A stretch of 64,000 nt of DNA from JAWKIW01 sp046331175 (GCA_046331175.1 JAXLRI010000008.1:62001-126000); one strand, 5' to 3'. Positions 41,976 through 51,302 are shown, counted from the first letter of the stretch. Numbers and translations are program-made. The notes: generated from the sequence alone by a model not told the origin.

Positions 41976-41981
41976 TACGGT
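41976..41981 (+). promoter_or_regulatory. Candidate -10 hexamer TACGGT
   Basis: TACGGT in gcatctacggtcgg, 55 bases before ATG 42037. Fits the TAsssT pattern of the window. Confidence 0.35.
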
Positions 41982-42036
41982 CGGCGGGCAGGGAGGGATG
42001 ACGAGCAGACCGCACCACGTGAGGCGAGGAACGACC

Positions 42037-42324
42037 ATGAAGAAGACCAAGCTGGCATCGGGCAAGGCCAAGGTGACCTTCGAGCTGCCCCCGGCGGTCG
42101 AGGCCGCCGACGTCGTCGTGTGCGGCGACTTCAACGGCTGGGGCGACGAGCCGACCCCTCTGGCCCGACGCAAGGACGGCCGGTTCTCCACCACCGTCAC
42201 CCTGGCCCCGGGCCGCTACCGCTTCCGCTACCTCGTCGACGGCGAGCGCTGGGAGAACGACTGGTCGGCCGACGACTACGTCGCCAACGACTTCGGCAGC
42301 GACGACTCGGTCGTCTCGGTCTGA
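42037..42324 (+). CDS. CBM48/glycogen-binding-like small protein
   Basis: 95-residue protein almost entirely made of a carbohydrate-binding early-set domain: ADVVVCGDFNGWGDEPTPLA, then GRYRFRYLVDGERWENDW, as in glycogen-binding and isoamylase N-terminal domains. The exposed Trp residues fit sugar stacking. No catalytic domain is attached. ATG 42037 has GAGG 7 bases upstream; ATG 41998 lies in frame. It may bind glycogen or link to an enzyme elsewhere. Convergent with an M15 peptidase. Confidence 0.85.
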   Translation: MKKTKLASGKAKVTFELPPAVEAADVVVCGDFNGWGDEPTPLARRKDGRFSTTVTLAPGRYRFRYLVDGERWENDWSADDYVANDFGSDDSVVSV

Positions 42325-42339
42325 GCTCGCCCGGGTCGG

Positions 42340-42951
42340 TCAGGCCTGCGGGCCGATGGTGGTGCCCGGGTAGAGCTGGCCGCCGTCGCCGACCCACTCC
42401 CAGTGCCACGGCTCGGCGGCCGATTGGCCCTCGGCGGCCCACCCCGGGTGGTTCCAGCCGTAGCGCCAGGCGTTGGCGTCCAGCCAGGCGTAGCCGGTGC
42501 TGTCGAAGGTGAGGTCGCCACCGATCTGGCCGAAGTCGACCGCCTTGCCCCACCCGTGCATCGACGTGCCCGGCACCGCCGCCATCTGGCACTGCCCGAG
42601 GCTGCACCAGTACTGCCGGGCGGCGACCTGGCCGGCGTAGTCGCGGTAGCACGAGCTGCCGAGCAGCTTCACCCCGTCCTTGGCCGCGTCGGCGAGCAGC
42701 GCCTTCAGGCTGGGCGCCGCCTTGGCGTACACCGTGCACGACGCCGTCACCGTCACCAGCTGGTTGGTGGGGATCTGGCCGTTGGTGACCCCCTTGGGGA
42801 TGGACGGCTTGTTGTCGGGCGTGATCGGCGGCATGCACGCCACCGCCACCAGGGCGAGGCCGGCCACCAGGACGGCGCCGATCAGGCGACGGGTGCGCAC
42901 GCTCCTGGTCGTGTGGTCGGCGGCGCGGGCGCGCTCGGGTGCTCCAGGCAC
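42340..42951 (-). CDS. M15-type (VanY-like) D,D-carboxypeptidase lipoprotein
   Basis: 203-residue exported protein. The signal ends in lipobox VAVACMPP. The M15 metallopeptidase motifs are visible: GTSMHGWGKAVDFG (S-x-H-x6-D) and EPWHWEWV (zinc His and catalytic Glu). YRDYAGQVAARQYWC precedes them, as in VanY/DacB-type carboxypeptidases that trim peptidoglycan stem peptides. GTG 42951 is preferred because a GGGGGG-type site lies 8-9 bases upstream and the signal peptide is then normal; ATG 43056 is possible. It acts outside the membrane on cell wall peptides. Confidence 0.82.
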   Translation of the reverse strand: MPGAPERARAADHTTRSVRTRRLIGAVLVAGLALVAVACMPPITPDNKPSIPKGVTNGQIPTNQLVTVTASCTVYAKAAPSLKALLADAAKDGVKLLGSSCYRDYAGQVAARQYWCSLGQCQMAAVPGTSMHGWGKAVDFGQIGGDLTFDSTGYAWLDANAWRYGWNHPGWAAEGQSAAEPWHWEWVGDGGQLYPGTTIGPQA

Positions 42952-43173
42952 GGTTCGTTCCCCCCTCGGGACGCACTGGGTGCCGCCCACCACCTGCCGG
43001 TCCGGCTGGACCCCCGTCGCCGCGATCGGATCGCGACTCGGACGACCATGACCCATCGGCGTCGCTTCAGGGCACCTTGAGCGACACCGGATCGAGGTCG
43101 ACGCGCCGTGGGCTGCACGACCCCGACGACCGCGCTGCGTGCCGAGCCCGTCGTGGACCGGCCGGTCGGGACC

Positions 43174-45153
43174 TCAGCCGGGGGCGCCGGCCGGCCGGGT
43201 CACGACCACCTGGTAGGACCGGGCCAGCAGGTCGCGCAGGCGGGCGACGTCGGCGGCGGGCACCCCGACCCTGGTCGGATCGACGGCATCGTCCCAGGTC
43301 AGCGGACCCCGGGCTCGGGCAGCACGCAGGGCGTCGTCGACCTCGGCGCGCAACCGCTGCACCTCGGCCCGCTCGGCCGGGTCGAGGGCGTCGTAGGCGG
43401 CCAGCACCTCGTCGCCCGTCGGCAGCTCGACCGGCCCCGCCTCCTGTTGGCTGGACCGCACGACGAGCCGCCGGCCGGGGGGCGGCTCGGTCCGATCGGC
43501 GCGCACGTCGCCCCAGATGTAGGCGGTGCCCGGACCGGTCGCCAACGGCCGGCCGGCCTGCTCGAGCGCCCAGCCCAACCCGCCGGCGACGATGCCCACG
43601 TCGGTGCCCCCGGCGGCGACCGACACCGGCGCGCCCGCCGGCACGGCATCGAGCACGGGGCCGACGACGGCCGCCACCGCCCGGTCGTACTGCTCGTCGG
43701 GGACCTCGCGCGACGTGGCCGCCCCGGTGACGATCGCCGACAGGACCACGACCACGGCGAGGAGGCCGGCGATGGCCACCGGCTCGATCGGTGCCCGTGG
43801 CCAGCGGTGCACCAGCACCTCGCGCGCCGCGGCCGCGAGCACCCAGACGACCCCGAACCAGCCCACCGCCGCCAGCACCCACCACCATCGGATCAGGTAC
43901 GGGAACACACCGTCGTCGATGCGGGTCACGGCCAGCACCCCGGCGCCCACCCCGACGAGGGCCGTGGCCACCCAGCGGGCCGCGGCGTCGGGACCGCGCC
44001 GCCAACGCAGCCCGAGCGACGCGACGAGCGCCACCACCAGCGCCACCAGGCCACCCACCCCGGCGGGAGCGACGCCGCCGGTGACGCCGTCGGCGGGCTC
44101 CTCCCCACCGATCCACGGACCCCACGGCGCGGCCTCGCGACCGGTGATCCCGAGGGTGCCCCGGAGGCCGGGCCGGCCGCTCGGGGCGTCGTCGCGCAGG
44201 TGCGACACGAGCAACGACAGGTTGCCGGTGCCAGCCGGAGCCGCCGCCTGCTGGCGCAGCGGCGCCCCCCACACCACGACCACCACCGCGGCGGTCACCA
44301 CACCGACGACCAGGCCGCGCAGCCACCACGGCGCCGCGTCGTGGAGATCGGCCCGGGGCCCGGCGGCCGGGCCGACCACCGTCGAGCCCTTGACCGGCGG
44401 GTTCGGTTCGCGCACGGCGTCGGGCGACCGATCGAACGGGGCCTCGATCGAGCCCGGTCCGGCGGCGCCGACCACGGCCGACCCGACGTCGACCGCCTCC
44501 GGGGTCGCTCCGGCCCGCCGGTGCTCCGCCAGGGCCTCGGCCGCCAGCGCCACCACCCCCCACACGCCCAGCACGGCGACGACGGGCACGTAGCCCACGT
44601 GCTCCTGGACGACGAACGAGCCGGCGCCGACCGCCAGGGGCAGCGACCACCGCGAGCCGGTGGCCATGGCCCACACCGCCACCACGAAGAGGAGGAAGGG
44701 CAGGACCGGCAGCCACGGGTTCCACGGGTCGCGCACCAGCACCGGACCCAGCGAGCGCGCCAGCACGAGCACCATGGCGGCGACGCCGAGCGCGGGCAGC
44801 GTGCCGGCCCGGCGCCGCACGACGGCCACCGCCGCCACCGCCGCCACCCCGTTGACCAGCGCGCCGGCGGCGAGGACGCTGCCGGCCTGCGGTCGCGCCG
44901 CCCACAGCGGGGCCAGCACGTAGGCCCCGAGCGGCCCGGGGTGGTTGAAGCCGAAGCGCGAGTAGGCGCCCACCAGCGGCGTGTCTCCGCCGAGCACGTC
45001 GGCCACCCGGGCGACGATGACGGCCCGGTCGCTGACCGGGTGCCAGTCGAGCCCGGCCGAGACGACGGCGTTGACCAGGAACGGGACCGCCACCGCCCCG
45101 AGGGCCAGCCAGCCGGCGACCCGGTCGAGCAGCAGCAGCCGGCGTTCGGTCAC
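43174..45153 (-). CDS. GT-C-like polytopic membrane protein
   Basis: 659-residue membrane protein with around 11 to 13 predicted helices. After helix 1 comes a loop with SAGLDWHPVSDRAVIVARVA and SRFGFNHPGPLGAY, whose Asp and Arg recall the catalytic loop of GT-C glycosyltransferases that use polyprenyl sugar donors. The C-terminal ~200 residues are a soluble, extracellular-looking domain. The GTG start has TAGCCT 7 bases upstream, typical of a leaderless gene here. The family is common in actinobacteria but not characterised; arabinose/mannose or other lipid-linked sugar transfer is inference. Confidence 0.65.
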   Translation of the reverse strand: MTERRLLLLDRVAGWLALGAVAVPFLVNAVVSAGLDWHPVSDRAVIVARVADVLGGDTPLVGAYSRFGFNHPGPLGAYVLAPLWAARPQAGSVLAAGALVNGVAAVAAVAVVRRRAGTLPALGVAAMVLVLARSLGPVLVRDPWNPWLPVLPFLLFVVAVWAMATGSRWSLPLAVGAGSFVVQEHVGYVPVVAVLGVWGVVALAAEALAEHRRAGATPEAVDVGSAVVGAAGPGSIEAPFDRSPDAVREPNPPVKGSTVVGPAAGPRADLHDAAPWWLRGLVVGVVTAAVVVVVWGAPLRQQAAAPAGTGNLSLLVSHLRDDAPSGRPGLRGTLGITGREAAPWGPWIGGEEPADGVTGGVAPAGVGGLVALVVALVASLGLRWRRGPDAAARWVATALVGVGAGVLAVTRIDDGVFPYLIRWWWVLAAVGWFGVVWVLAAAAREVLVHRWPRAPIEPVAIAGLLAVVVVLSAIVTGAATSREVPDEQYDRAVAAVVGPVLDAVPAGAPVSVAAGGTDVGIVAGGLGWALEQAGRPLATGPGTAYIWGDVRADRTEPPPGRRLVVRSSQQEAGPVELPTGDEVLAAYDALDPAERAEVQRLRAEVDDALRAARARGPLTWDDAVDPTRVGVPAADVARLRDLLARSYQVVVTRPAGAPG

Positions 45154-45262
45154 GGGTCGAGGCTACGGGCGCCCGCCAAGCCCCCACCAGGCAGCCCGAT
45201 CGGTGGGCCCGCCGTCGGAACTCGCTGGGCGGCCGCGAGGTCCGACGACGAGGATGGCGGGC

Positions 45263-45844
45263 ATGGACGGCGGCGCGGCGAGCACGAACGACCACCCCAC
45301 CACGGCCGAGCTGGAGGCGGCGCTCGACCACATCCGGCGCTCCCCCACCGACCTCGGCCGACTCGAGGCGATCGTGCGACGACCGGCGCCGCTCGAGCGC
45401 GAGGTGCTCGTCGAGGGCGAGCTCTCGCTCACCGAGGGCCTGGTCGGCGACTGCTGGCGCTCGCGGGGCAGTCGCCACACCGACGACGGCGCCGCCCACC
45501 CCGAGATGCAGCTGAACCTCATGAACAGCCGGGCCCTCGCCGCGGTGTCGCCCGACCCCGCACGCCGACCCCTCGCCGGCGACCAGCTCCACGTCGACCT
45601 CGCCCTGGGCCCCGACGACCTGCCGCCTGGCAGCCGGCTGAGCATCGGCACCGCGGTCGTCGAGGTGACGGCCCGCCCCCACCGGGGGTGCGCCAAGTTC
45701 CGCGACCGCTTCGGCGTGGACGCCGTGCGGTTCGTGAACTCGCCGGTCGGCCGCCAGCTCAACCTGCGCGGCGTCAACGCCAGGGTGGTCGAGCCCGGCA
45801 CGGTGCGCGTCGGCGACGCCATCTCCGTCACCCGCCCGGCCTGA
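45263..45844 (+). CDS. MOSC-domain protein
   Basis: 193-residue protein with a MOSC-type beta barrel: EVLVEGELSLTEGLVGDCWR, NLMNSRALAAV, GSRLSIGTAVVEVTARPHRG and GCAKFRDRFG, where a Cys in the RGCAKF motif is the usual MOSC sulfur-transfer position. MOSC domains occur in molybdenum cofactor sulfurases and related detoxification reductases. No partner oxidoreductase lies beside it. ATG 45263 has GAGG 9 bases upstream; ATG 45254 is in frame. Convergent with the SDR gene, 8 bases apart. Confidence 0.85.
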   Translation: MDGGAASTNDHPTTAELEAALDHIRRSPTDLGRLEAIVRRPAPLEREVLVEGELSLTEGLVGDCWRSRGSRHTDDGAAHPEMQLNLMNSRALAAVSPDPARRPLAGDQLHVDLALGPDDLPPGSRLSIGTAVVEVTARPHRGCAKFRDRFGVDAVRFVNSPVGRQLNLRGVNARVVEPGTVRVGDAISVTRPA

Positions 45845-45852
45845 CGGCGTGA

Positions 45853-46632
45853 TCAGCCGGGGATGGGCGCCGGCCAGTCGTCGGGACGGACCTTGGCATC
45901 GGTCCCCCCGTCCATGAACACCACCGAGCCGACGAAGAACCCGGCCTCAGGCCCGAGCAGGTAGGCCAGCAGGCCGGCCACCTCCTCGGGGCGTCCCGGC
46001 CGACCGATCGGGATCGGGTAGACGTCGCCCAGCTCCATCACCACGTCGGCCAGACCGGCCGTCATCGGCGTGGCGATGAACCCGGGGGCCACCGCGTTGA
46101 GGCGGATGCCGGCGCCGATCCACGGCTCGGCCACCGCCTGGTGGCGCACCCAACGAGCCAGGGCCACCTTGGTGGCGGGGTAGATGGTGACGCCCGACGC
46201 GTCGGGCTCGGCGAGGCGGCGGGCCTCGGCCTCGTCGCCGGCCACGCAGGCGTCGACCACGGCGAGGTCGTAGCCGGGCTGTGTGCTGGTGGAGTTCGAC
46301 GAGATGGCCACCGCCGACGGGTTCGTGCCCTTGGCCAGCAGCGGCCGGAGGCCCTCCAAGGTGGCGACCGCCCCGAAGTAGTTCACCGACGCCACCACCT
46401 CACCGGGCGCACCGCTCACGCCGGCCCCGGCGACGAGGCCGTCGAGCGCACCGCCGCTGGCCTCGGTCACCCCGGCGACCATGGCCGCCCGCCCCTCGGG
46501 CGTCGACAGGTCGGCGGTGACCTCGGTGTCGTGCAGGTCGACGCCGATGACCCGGTGCCCATCGGCCTCCAACCGCTCCCTCGTGACCTTGCCGATGCCG
46601 CTGGCCGCGCCGGTGATGGCGATGGTCCCCAT
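45853..46632 (-). CDS. SDR-family oxidoreductase
   Basis: 259-residue short-chain dehydrogenase similar to 3-alpha-hydroxysteroid dehydrogenase-type SDRs. Nucleotide motif TGAASGIG is at 7-14. The catalytic Ser (SSNST, 111-115), Tyr151 and Lys155 (IYPATKVALARW) are intact. Asp32 (GVDLHD) suggests NAD(H). The start has GGAGG 5 bases upstream and a TAGCGT promoter hexamer at 46666-46661. An alpha/beta hydrolase is transcribed divergently. Substrate unknown. Confidence 0.9.
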   Translation of the reverse strand: MGTIAITGAASGIGKVTRERLEADGHRVIGVDLHDTEVTADLSTPEGRAAMVAGVTEASGGALDGLVAGAGVSGAPGEVVASVNYFGAVATLEGLRPLLAKGTNPSAVAISSNSTSTQPGYDLAVVDACVAGDEAEARRLAEPDASGVTIYPATKVALARWVRHQAVAEPWIGAGIRLNAVAPGFIATPMTAGLADVVMELGDVYPIPIGRPGRPEEVAGLLAYLLGPEAGFFVGSVVFMDGGTDAKVRPDDWPAPIPG

Positions 46633-46660
46633 GTGGTCCTCCCCCGTGTCGAGTCGCCTC

Positions 46661-46666
46661 ACGCTA
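46661..46666 (-). promoter_or_regulatory. Candidate -10 TAGCGT for SDR
   Basis: Read on the minus strand, TAGCGT lies 28 bases before the SDR start. Same TAsssT pattern as other promoters in the window. Confidence 0.4.
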
Positions 46667-46784
46667 ACCGGGGCGGTCGAGGCATCGGATCGGCTCGGAC
46701 CGGCTCGGACCGGCTCGGTTCCGGTCACGGTCCCGCCGAGCGCCGGCCGAGCGCCGGCCGGACGGCCGGGCACGTGTCGCCCGG

Positions 46785-46790
46785 TAGGTT
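46785..46790 (+). promoter_or_regulatory. Candidate -10 TAGGTT for hydrolase
   Basis: TAGGTT in cccggtaggttggcg lies 35 bases before ATG 46826, with GGAGG between. Confidence 0.4.
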
Positions 46791-46825
46791 GGCGCCGGCC
46801 CACGACCGCTCCCGGAGGACCCGCC

Positions 46826-47740
46826 ATGCCCACCCCGCCCGCCGCCCCCGACTGGTTCCGGCGCGCGGTGGCGGTCCCGTTCACCGAGGGGTCCGTCGAG
46901 GTGGGCGGCGCCCGCGTGCACCACCTCGCGTGGGGCGAGCCGGGCCGGCCCGGGCTGGTGTTCGTCCACGGCGGCGGGGCCCACGCCCACTGGTGGAGCC
47001 CGATCGCCGCCACGTTCGCCGACGAGTACCGCGTCCTCGCCATCGATCTGTCTGGCCACGGCGACAGCGACCACCGCGACACGTACCAGCTCGAGCAGTG
47101 GACCGACGAGGTCGTCGCCACCGCCGAGGCCGGTGGCATCGACGGGGCACCGGTGGTGATCGGCCACAGCATGGGCGGCTTCGTCACCATCGCCACCGCC
47201 GCCCGCCACGCCGACCGCGTCGGCGGCGCCATCGTGTGCGACTCACCGGTGACCGAACCCGACCCCGAGATCGGCGCCTACAACCTGCAGGAAGCGTTCG
47301 GGCAGCCCCGCACCTACGAGTCGATCGACGAGGCCCTGGTCCGCTTTCGCACCGTGCCGCCCCAGGACCACTACCTCGGCTACGTGATCGACCACGTGGC
47401 CAGACACTCGCTCAAGCCCGTCGACGGCGGCTACCAGTGGAAGTTCGACCGGCGGATCTTCGCCCAGTTCTCCTCCGGCATGCGGTCGATCGCCCTGCCC
47501 TACCTGCCCGACGTGCGGTGCCGGCTGGCCCTCCTGCGCTCCGAGCACGGGCTGGTGACCGACGACATCGGGGCGTCGATGTACGACAAGCTCGGCCGGG
47601 TCACCCCCATCGTCGAGATCGCCGAGGCCGGCCACCACGCCATGCTCGACCAGCCCCTCATCCTGCTGACCGCGCTGCGGGCGCTGCTGGCCGACTGGCA
47701 GCACTCCGACCCCCACCGCCGCCCTGCCGACGCCGGCTGA
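46826..47740 (+). CDS. Alpha/beta-fold hydrolase
   Basis: 304-residue serine hydrolase. HGGG in VFVHGGGAHAHWW forms the oxyanion region, nucleophile Ser115 lies in GHSMGG, and the catalytic His is in AEAGHHAMLDQP near the end; an Asp of the triad is likely in the preceding segment (LLRSEHGLVTDD). No signal peptide, so cytoplasmic. It resembles epoxide or meta-cleavage hydrolase-like enzymes, but the substrate cannot be told. A good GGAGG site precedes the ATG. It diverges from the SDR, and the pair could act on related substrates. Confidence 0.88.
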   Translation: MPTPPAAPDWFRRAVAVPFTEGSVEVGGARVHHLAWGEPGRPGLVFVHGGGAHAHWWSPIAATFADEYRVLAIDLSGHGDSDHRDTYQLEQWTDEVVATAEAGGIDGAPVVIGHSMGGFVTIATAARHADRVGGAIVCDSPVTEPDPEIGAYNLQEAFGQPRTYESIDEALVRFRTVPPQDHYLGYVIDHVARHSLKPVDGGYQWKFDRRIFAQFSSGMRSIALPYLPDVRCRLALLRSEHGLVTDDIGASMYDKLGRVTPIVEIAEAGHHAMLDQPLILLTALRALLADWQHSDPHRRPADAG

Positions 47741-47776
47741 AGCGGCCGCGCCGCGTCGACCTGGAGGCGCGCCCGG

Positions 47777-48559
47777 CTACTTGCCGAGGACGAGCAGGAC
47801 CTCGAGGGTGCCGGTGTCGCCGACCTGGGCCGGGCCGCCCGAGGGGTTGTCGATCCCGTAGTCGGCGAAGGTGACGTCGAGGCTGCCGGCCACCTTGATG
47901 TTGGTGCCGTCGTAGGTGGCCTCGAGCGGGATCTGCACCGACTTGGTGACGCCGTGCAGGGTGAGGTCGCCGGTGGCGGTGACCTTGCCGGTGGAGCCGT
48001 CGGTGGGCAGACCAGAGATGTCGATCGGGCTGGTGAGGGTGAAGGTCGCCTTCGGGAACTGCGACGTCTGCATGATGCGGCCGTTGAACTGGCCGTCGCG
48101 CTGGGACTTGTCGCTCTTCACCGTGGTCAGGTCCACGGTGAACGAGGCCGTGGGGACCTTGCCGTCGGCCACCACCACCTCACCGGTGACGTCCTTGGTC
48201 CGGCCCACCGCCTCGGTGCTCTGGCCGAACAGCGTCTCCTTCACCCGGTAGCCGGCCTCGCTGCCCGACGAGACCTTCCACGTGCCGTTCAGCGAGGACA
48301 CCGGCACGGCGACGCCGGTGCCGGCGGCCTTCGTGGTCGACGAACCCGAGCTGCCCGAGCCCGAGCCACTGCCCGACGACACGCTCAGCCGCTCGGGGGC
48401 CTTCTCGGAGAACACGTTGATGTAGAGGAACGGCCCACCGACGACGAGGAGCAGCACGACCACCACCCCGCCGATGATCCACGGCAGCGCCTTGCGGGAG
48501 CCCTTCTGGCCGGGTTGCGTGGTGCTGGTGGTGTCGGGCGTGCCGCTGCCGTCGCTCAT
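47777..48559 (-). CDS. Membrane-anchored YceI-family protein
   Basis: 260-residue protein. One membrane helix (ALPWIIGGVVVVLLLVVGGP) after a 25-residue cytoplasmic tail anchors a Ser/Gly linker and a C-terminal YceI lipocalin-like barrel: LNGTWKVSSGSEAGYRVKE, VDLTTVKSDKSQRDGQFNG, SQFPKATFTLTSPI and LTLHGVTKSVQIPL. YceI proteins bind isoprenoid lipids or quinones in the envelope. The barrel would face outside. A GAGGGAA site lies upstream. Role in lipid carrying is family-based inference. Confidence 0.88.
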   Translation of the reverse strand: MSDGSGTPDTTSTTQPGQKGSRKALPWIIGGVVVVLLLVVGGPFLYINVFSEKAPERLSVSSGSGSGSGSSGSSTTKAAGTGVAVPVSSLNGTWKVSSGSEAGYRVKETLFGQSTEAVGRTKDVTGEVVVADGKVPTASFTVDLTTVKSDKSQRDGQFNGRIMQTSQFPKATFTLTSPIDISGLPTDGSTGKVTATGDLTLHGVTKSVQIPLEATYDGTNIKVAGSLDVTFADYGIDNPSGGPAQVGDTGTLEVLLVLGK

Positions 48560-48690
48560 GGTGTGCGCGTTCCCTCGATCGGTTCGGTCCCCCGCCGACG
48601 GTCGCCCCCAACGCTGGCAACGGGCGGGCTGTTCCCTGGGAGCCCGCTGGGAACCGGCCGTCGGGGGCGGCGGCCCCACATCGCCCCTGG

Positions 48691-49089
48691 TCAGGAGCGG
48701 TCGCGGTCCCAGAACACCGACAACGCGATGCCGTCGGGGTCCTTCAGGTTGAGGATCGCCCCCATCGGGATGTCGATGGCCCCGGAGTGCTCGATGCCCA
48801 GCTCGTCGAGGCGTTCGACCCAATCGTCGAGCGCCTCGCGGGAGGCCACCGAGAAGGCCACGTGGTCGAGGCCGGTCGTGGTCGGCGCGAAGGCGGTGCC
48901 GTCGTTGGCGGCGTGCTCGACCAGCCCGAGCAGCTCGCTCGTTCCGGCCAGCCGGTAGACCCGCGCCCGGCGCGGCTCGCCCGGCTCGTCGAGGACCACC
49001 TCGAGGTCGACGAGCGCGGCGTACCAGGCCTCGCTACGGTCGAGGTCGGAGACGGTGAGCGCGATGTGGTGGTAGCCGGCGACCTCCAT
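48691..49089 (-). CDS. VOC/glyoxalase-family protein
   Basis: 132-residue vicinal oxygen chelate fold protein: YHHIALTVSDLDRSEAWYA at the start and LDHVAFSVASREALDDWVER in the second module, with HIALTV and DHVAFSV His residues and a Glu (NLKDPDGIALSVF region) as likely metal ligands. Members include glyoxalases, dioxygenases and resistance proteins. No partner gene indicates which. It is divergent from the SulP gene, with a duplicated 58-base element between. Confidence 0.85.
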   Translation of the reverse strand: MEVAGYHHIALTVSDLDRSEAWYAALVDLEVVLDEPGEPRRARVYRLAGTSELLGLVEHAANDGTAFAPTTTGLDHVAFSVASREALDDWVERLDELGIEHSGAIDIPMGAILNLKDPDGIALSVFWDRDRS

Positions 49090-49123
49090 CGCCCCATCCT
49101 CACCGATCCGTCCCCGGCGCGCC

Positions 49124-49252
49124 CGCCGACCTGATGCAGGTGCATCCGACCCCCGGACCCATCGTCATCGAGCCGCCGACGCCAGCCACCACGCCGCCGA
49201 CCTGATGCAGGTGCATCCGGCCCCCGGACCCATCGTCATCGAGCCGCCGACG
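49124..49252. repeat. Duplicated 58-base element
   Basis: Copies at 49124-49181 and 49195-49252 differ at about one base. Each contains GATGCA-gg-TGCATC (49133-49146, 49204-49217), a 6-base inverted repeat. They lie between the divergent VOC and SulP genes and could be a pair of regulator sites. Confidence 0.9.
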
Positions 49253-49303
49253 GCCGAGCCGAGACCACCCGGGCCGGATGAGGCCGGCGTCCCCCAGGAT
49301 CCG

Positions 49304-49309
49304 TAGCCT
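49304..49309 (+). promoter_or_regulatory. Candidate -10 TAGCCT for SulP gene
   Basis: TAGCCT in ccgtagcctgctg lies 40 bases before ATG 49350; a GGAGGAG site lies between. Confidence 0.4.
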
Positions 49310-49349
49310 GCTGCAGACCACGTGGCGGCGACGACCGGGAGGAGGAGCG

Positions 49350-51185
49350 ATGGCCGGGCTGATGGCGCGCTGGGCGCCCGGGCTGGTGCACCTGCGCCAC
49401 TACGAGCGCGGCTGGCTGCGACCCGACCTGCTCGCCGGCGTGGTGCTGGCCGCCATCCTCGTGCCCCAGGGCATGGCCTACGCCGAGCTGGCCGGCCTGC
49501 CGGCGGTCACCGGCCTCTACACCACCATCGCCTGCCTGGTCGGCTACGCCATCTTCGGGCCGTCACGGGTGCTGGTGCTCGGTCCCGACTCGTCGGTGTC
49601 ACCGCTGATCCTCGCCACCATCACCCCGCTGCTCGTGGTGGGCGACCCCGGCAGCGCCATCGTGCTGGCCGGGATGCTGGCGGTGCTCGTCGGGCTCGTC
49701 CAGATCGGCCTCGGCGTGGCCAAGCTCGGCTTCGTGGCCGACCTGCTGTCGAGCGAGGTGCGGGTCGGCTACCTCAACGGCCTGGCCGTCACGATCATCG
49801 TCGGCCAGCTGCCCAAGCTGTTCGGCTTCTCCACCGACGCCGACGGCTTCGTCGAGGAGGTGAAGGCGTTCTTCGCCAACCTCGACCAGACCAACAAGAC
49901 CACGCTCGTCACCGGCCTGTGCGTGCTGGCGGTGCTGCTGGTGCTGCCCCGCATCGCACCGAAGATCCCCGCCGTGCTGGTGGCCGTCATCGGCGTCACC
50001 ATCGTGTCGGCCGTGCTCGACCTCGCCGCCGACGGCGTGAAGACGGTGGGCACGCTCCCCAAGGGCGTGCCCACGCCGTCGCTGCCGTGGGCCGGGTGGT
50101 CCAACGTGGTCCCGCTGCTGGTCGGCGCCGTGGGCATCACCATGGTCTCGCTGGCCGACACCATCGCCACCGCCAGCAGCTTCGCCGCCCGCCGCGGCGA
50201 CGAGGTCGACGCCGACCAGGAGATGGTCGGCCTGGGCACCGCCAACATCGCCGCCGGGTTCTTCCAGGGCTTCGCCGTGTCGGTGAGCGGTTCGCGCACG
50301 GCGGTCGCCGACCAGGCCGGCGCCAAGTCGCAGATGACCGGCCTGGTGGGCGCCGGGCTCGTCGCTCTGCTGCTGCTGTTCCTCAACGGCCTGCTGTCGA
50401 CGCTGCCCCAGACCGCGCTGGCGGCGGTGGTCATCACCGCCGCCCTGTCGCTCATGGACCTCCCCGCCCTGCGTCGCTACCTCCAGTGGCGACGTTCGTC
50501 GTTGGTCATCAGCCTCGTGGCCACCGCCGGCGTGATCTTCCTGGGCGTGCTGCAGGGCATCGTCGTGGCCATCGTGCTGGCCATCCTGCTGTTCTTCCGC
50601 CGCAGCTGGTGGCCCCACGGCGCCGTGCTCGGCGAGGTGCCCGAGGTCGGCGGCTGGCACAGCGTCGACATCTACCCCGAGGCCGTCCAGCGCGACGGCA
50701 TCGTGGTGTACCGGTGGGAGGCACCGCTCTTCTTCGCCAACGCCGGCCAGCTGCGCGACCAGATCCGTCGTCTCGTCCGCCACCACGACCCGCGCTGGAT
50801 CGTGCTCCAGTGCGAGGCGGTCACCGACATCGACATCACCGCCGCCGAGGTCCTGCGCGACCTCGACGAGGAGCTCAACGCCAAGCACGTGCACCTCGCG
50901 TTCGTCGAGCTGCGCGACCGGCTGCAACAGCTCGTGCAGCGCTACGGCCTGCACAGCACGCTGGACGAGGAGCACTTCTACCCCAGTCTCGCGGTGGCCC
51001 TGGCCGACATCGACGGCCACCCCCACCACCCCCACCCACCCCGCGACCCGGCCGAGCGCACCGACCCCGATCCCACCACCGACCCCACCACCGACCCCGA
51101 CCCGGCCACCGACCCCGCCGCCGACTCCGACGGCTCCGACCCCGACGGCTCCGCGACCGGCAGCGACGCGACCGATCCGCCCTGA
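49350..51185 (+). CDS. SulP-family anion transporter with STAS domain
   Basis: 611-residue membrane transporter. SulP features: LLAGVVLAAILVPQGMAYAE in the first helices, GLYTTIACLVGYAIFGPSRV, and about 11 to 12 helices in total. The C-terminal STAS domain (VVYRWEAPLFFANAGQLRDQ ... VTDIDITAAEVLRDL) is cytoplasmic and regulates transport. After it comes an Asp/Pro-rich tail with DPTTDPTTDPDPATDPAADS. Substrates of the family include sulfate, bicarbonate and dicarboxylates; not identifiable here. The ATG follows GGAGGAG. Confidence 0.92.
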   Translation: MAGLMARWAPGLVHLRHYERGWLRPDLLAGVVLAAILVPQGMAYAELAGLPAVTGLYTTIACLVGYAIFGPSRVLVLGPDSSVSPLILATITPLLVVGDPGSAIVLAGMLAVLVGLVQIGLGVAKLGFVADLLSSEVRVGYLNGLAVTIIVGQLPKLFGFSTDADGFVEEVKAFFANLDQTNKTTLVTGLCVLAVLLVLPRIAPKIPAVLVAVIGVTIVSAVLDLAADGVKTVGTLPKGVPTPSLPWAGWSNVVPLLVGAVGITMVSLADTIATASSFAARRGDEVDADQEMVGLGTANIAAGFFQGFAVSVSGSRTAVADQAGAKSQMTGLVGAGLVALLLLFLNGLLSTLPQTALAAVVITAALSLMDLPALRRYLQWRRSSLVISLVATAGVIFLGVLQGIVVAIVLAILLFFRRSWWPHGAVLGEVPEVGGWHSVDIYPEAVQRDGIVVYRWEAPLFFANAGQLRDQIRRLVRHHDPRWIVLQCEAVTDIDITAAEVLRDLDEELNAKHVHLAFVELRDRLQQLVQRYGLHSTLDEEHFYPSLAVALADIDGHPHHPHPPRDPAERTDPDPTTDPTTDPDPATDPAADSDGSDPDGSATGSDATDPP

Positions 51186-51302
51186 CCCGACGACCGCCGC
51201 CGATCCGCCCGCCGGATCGGCGACCGGACCGACCGAACCGGGCGATGCTGTGACCGCGGCGAACGCCGCGCCGACCACGCCCACCCACCGCCGAGGAGCG
51301 CC

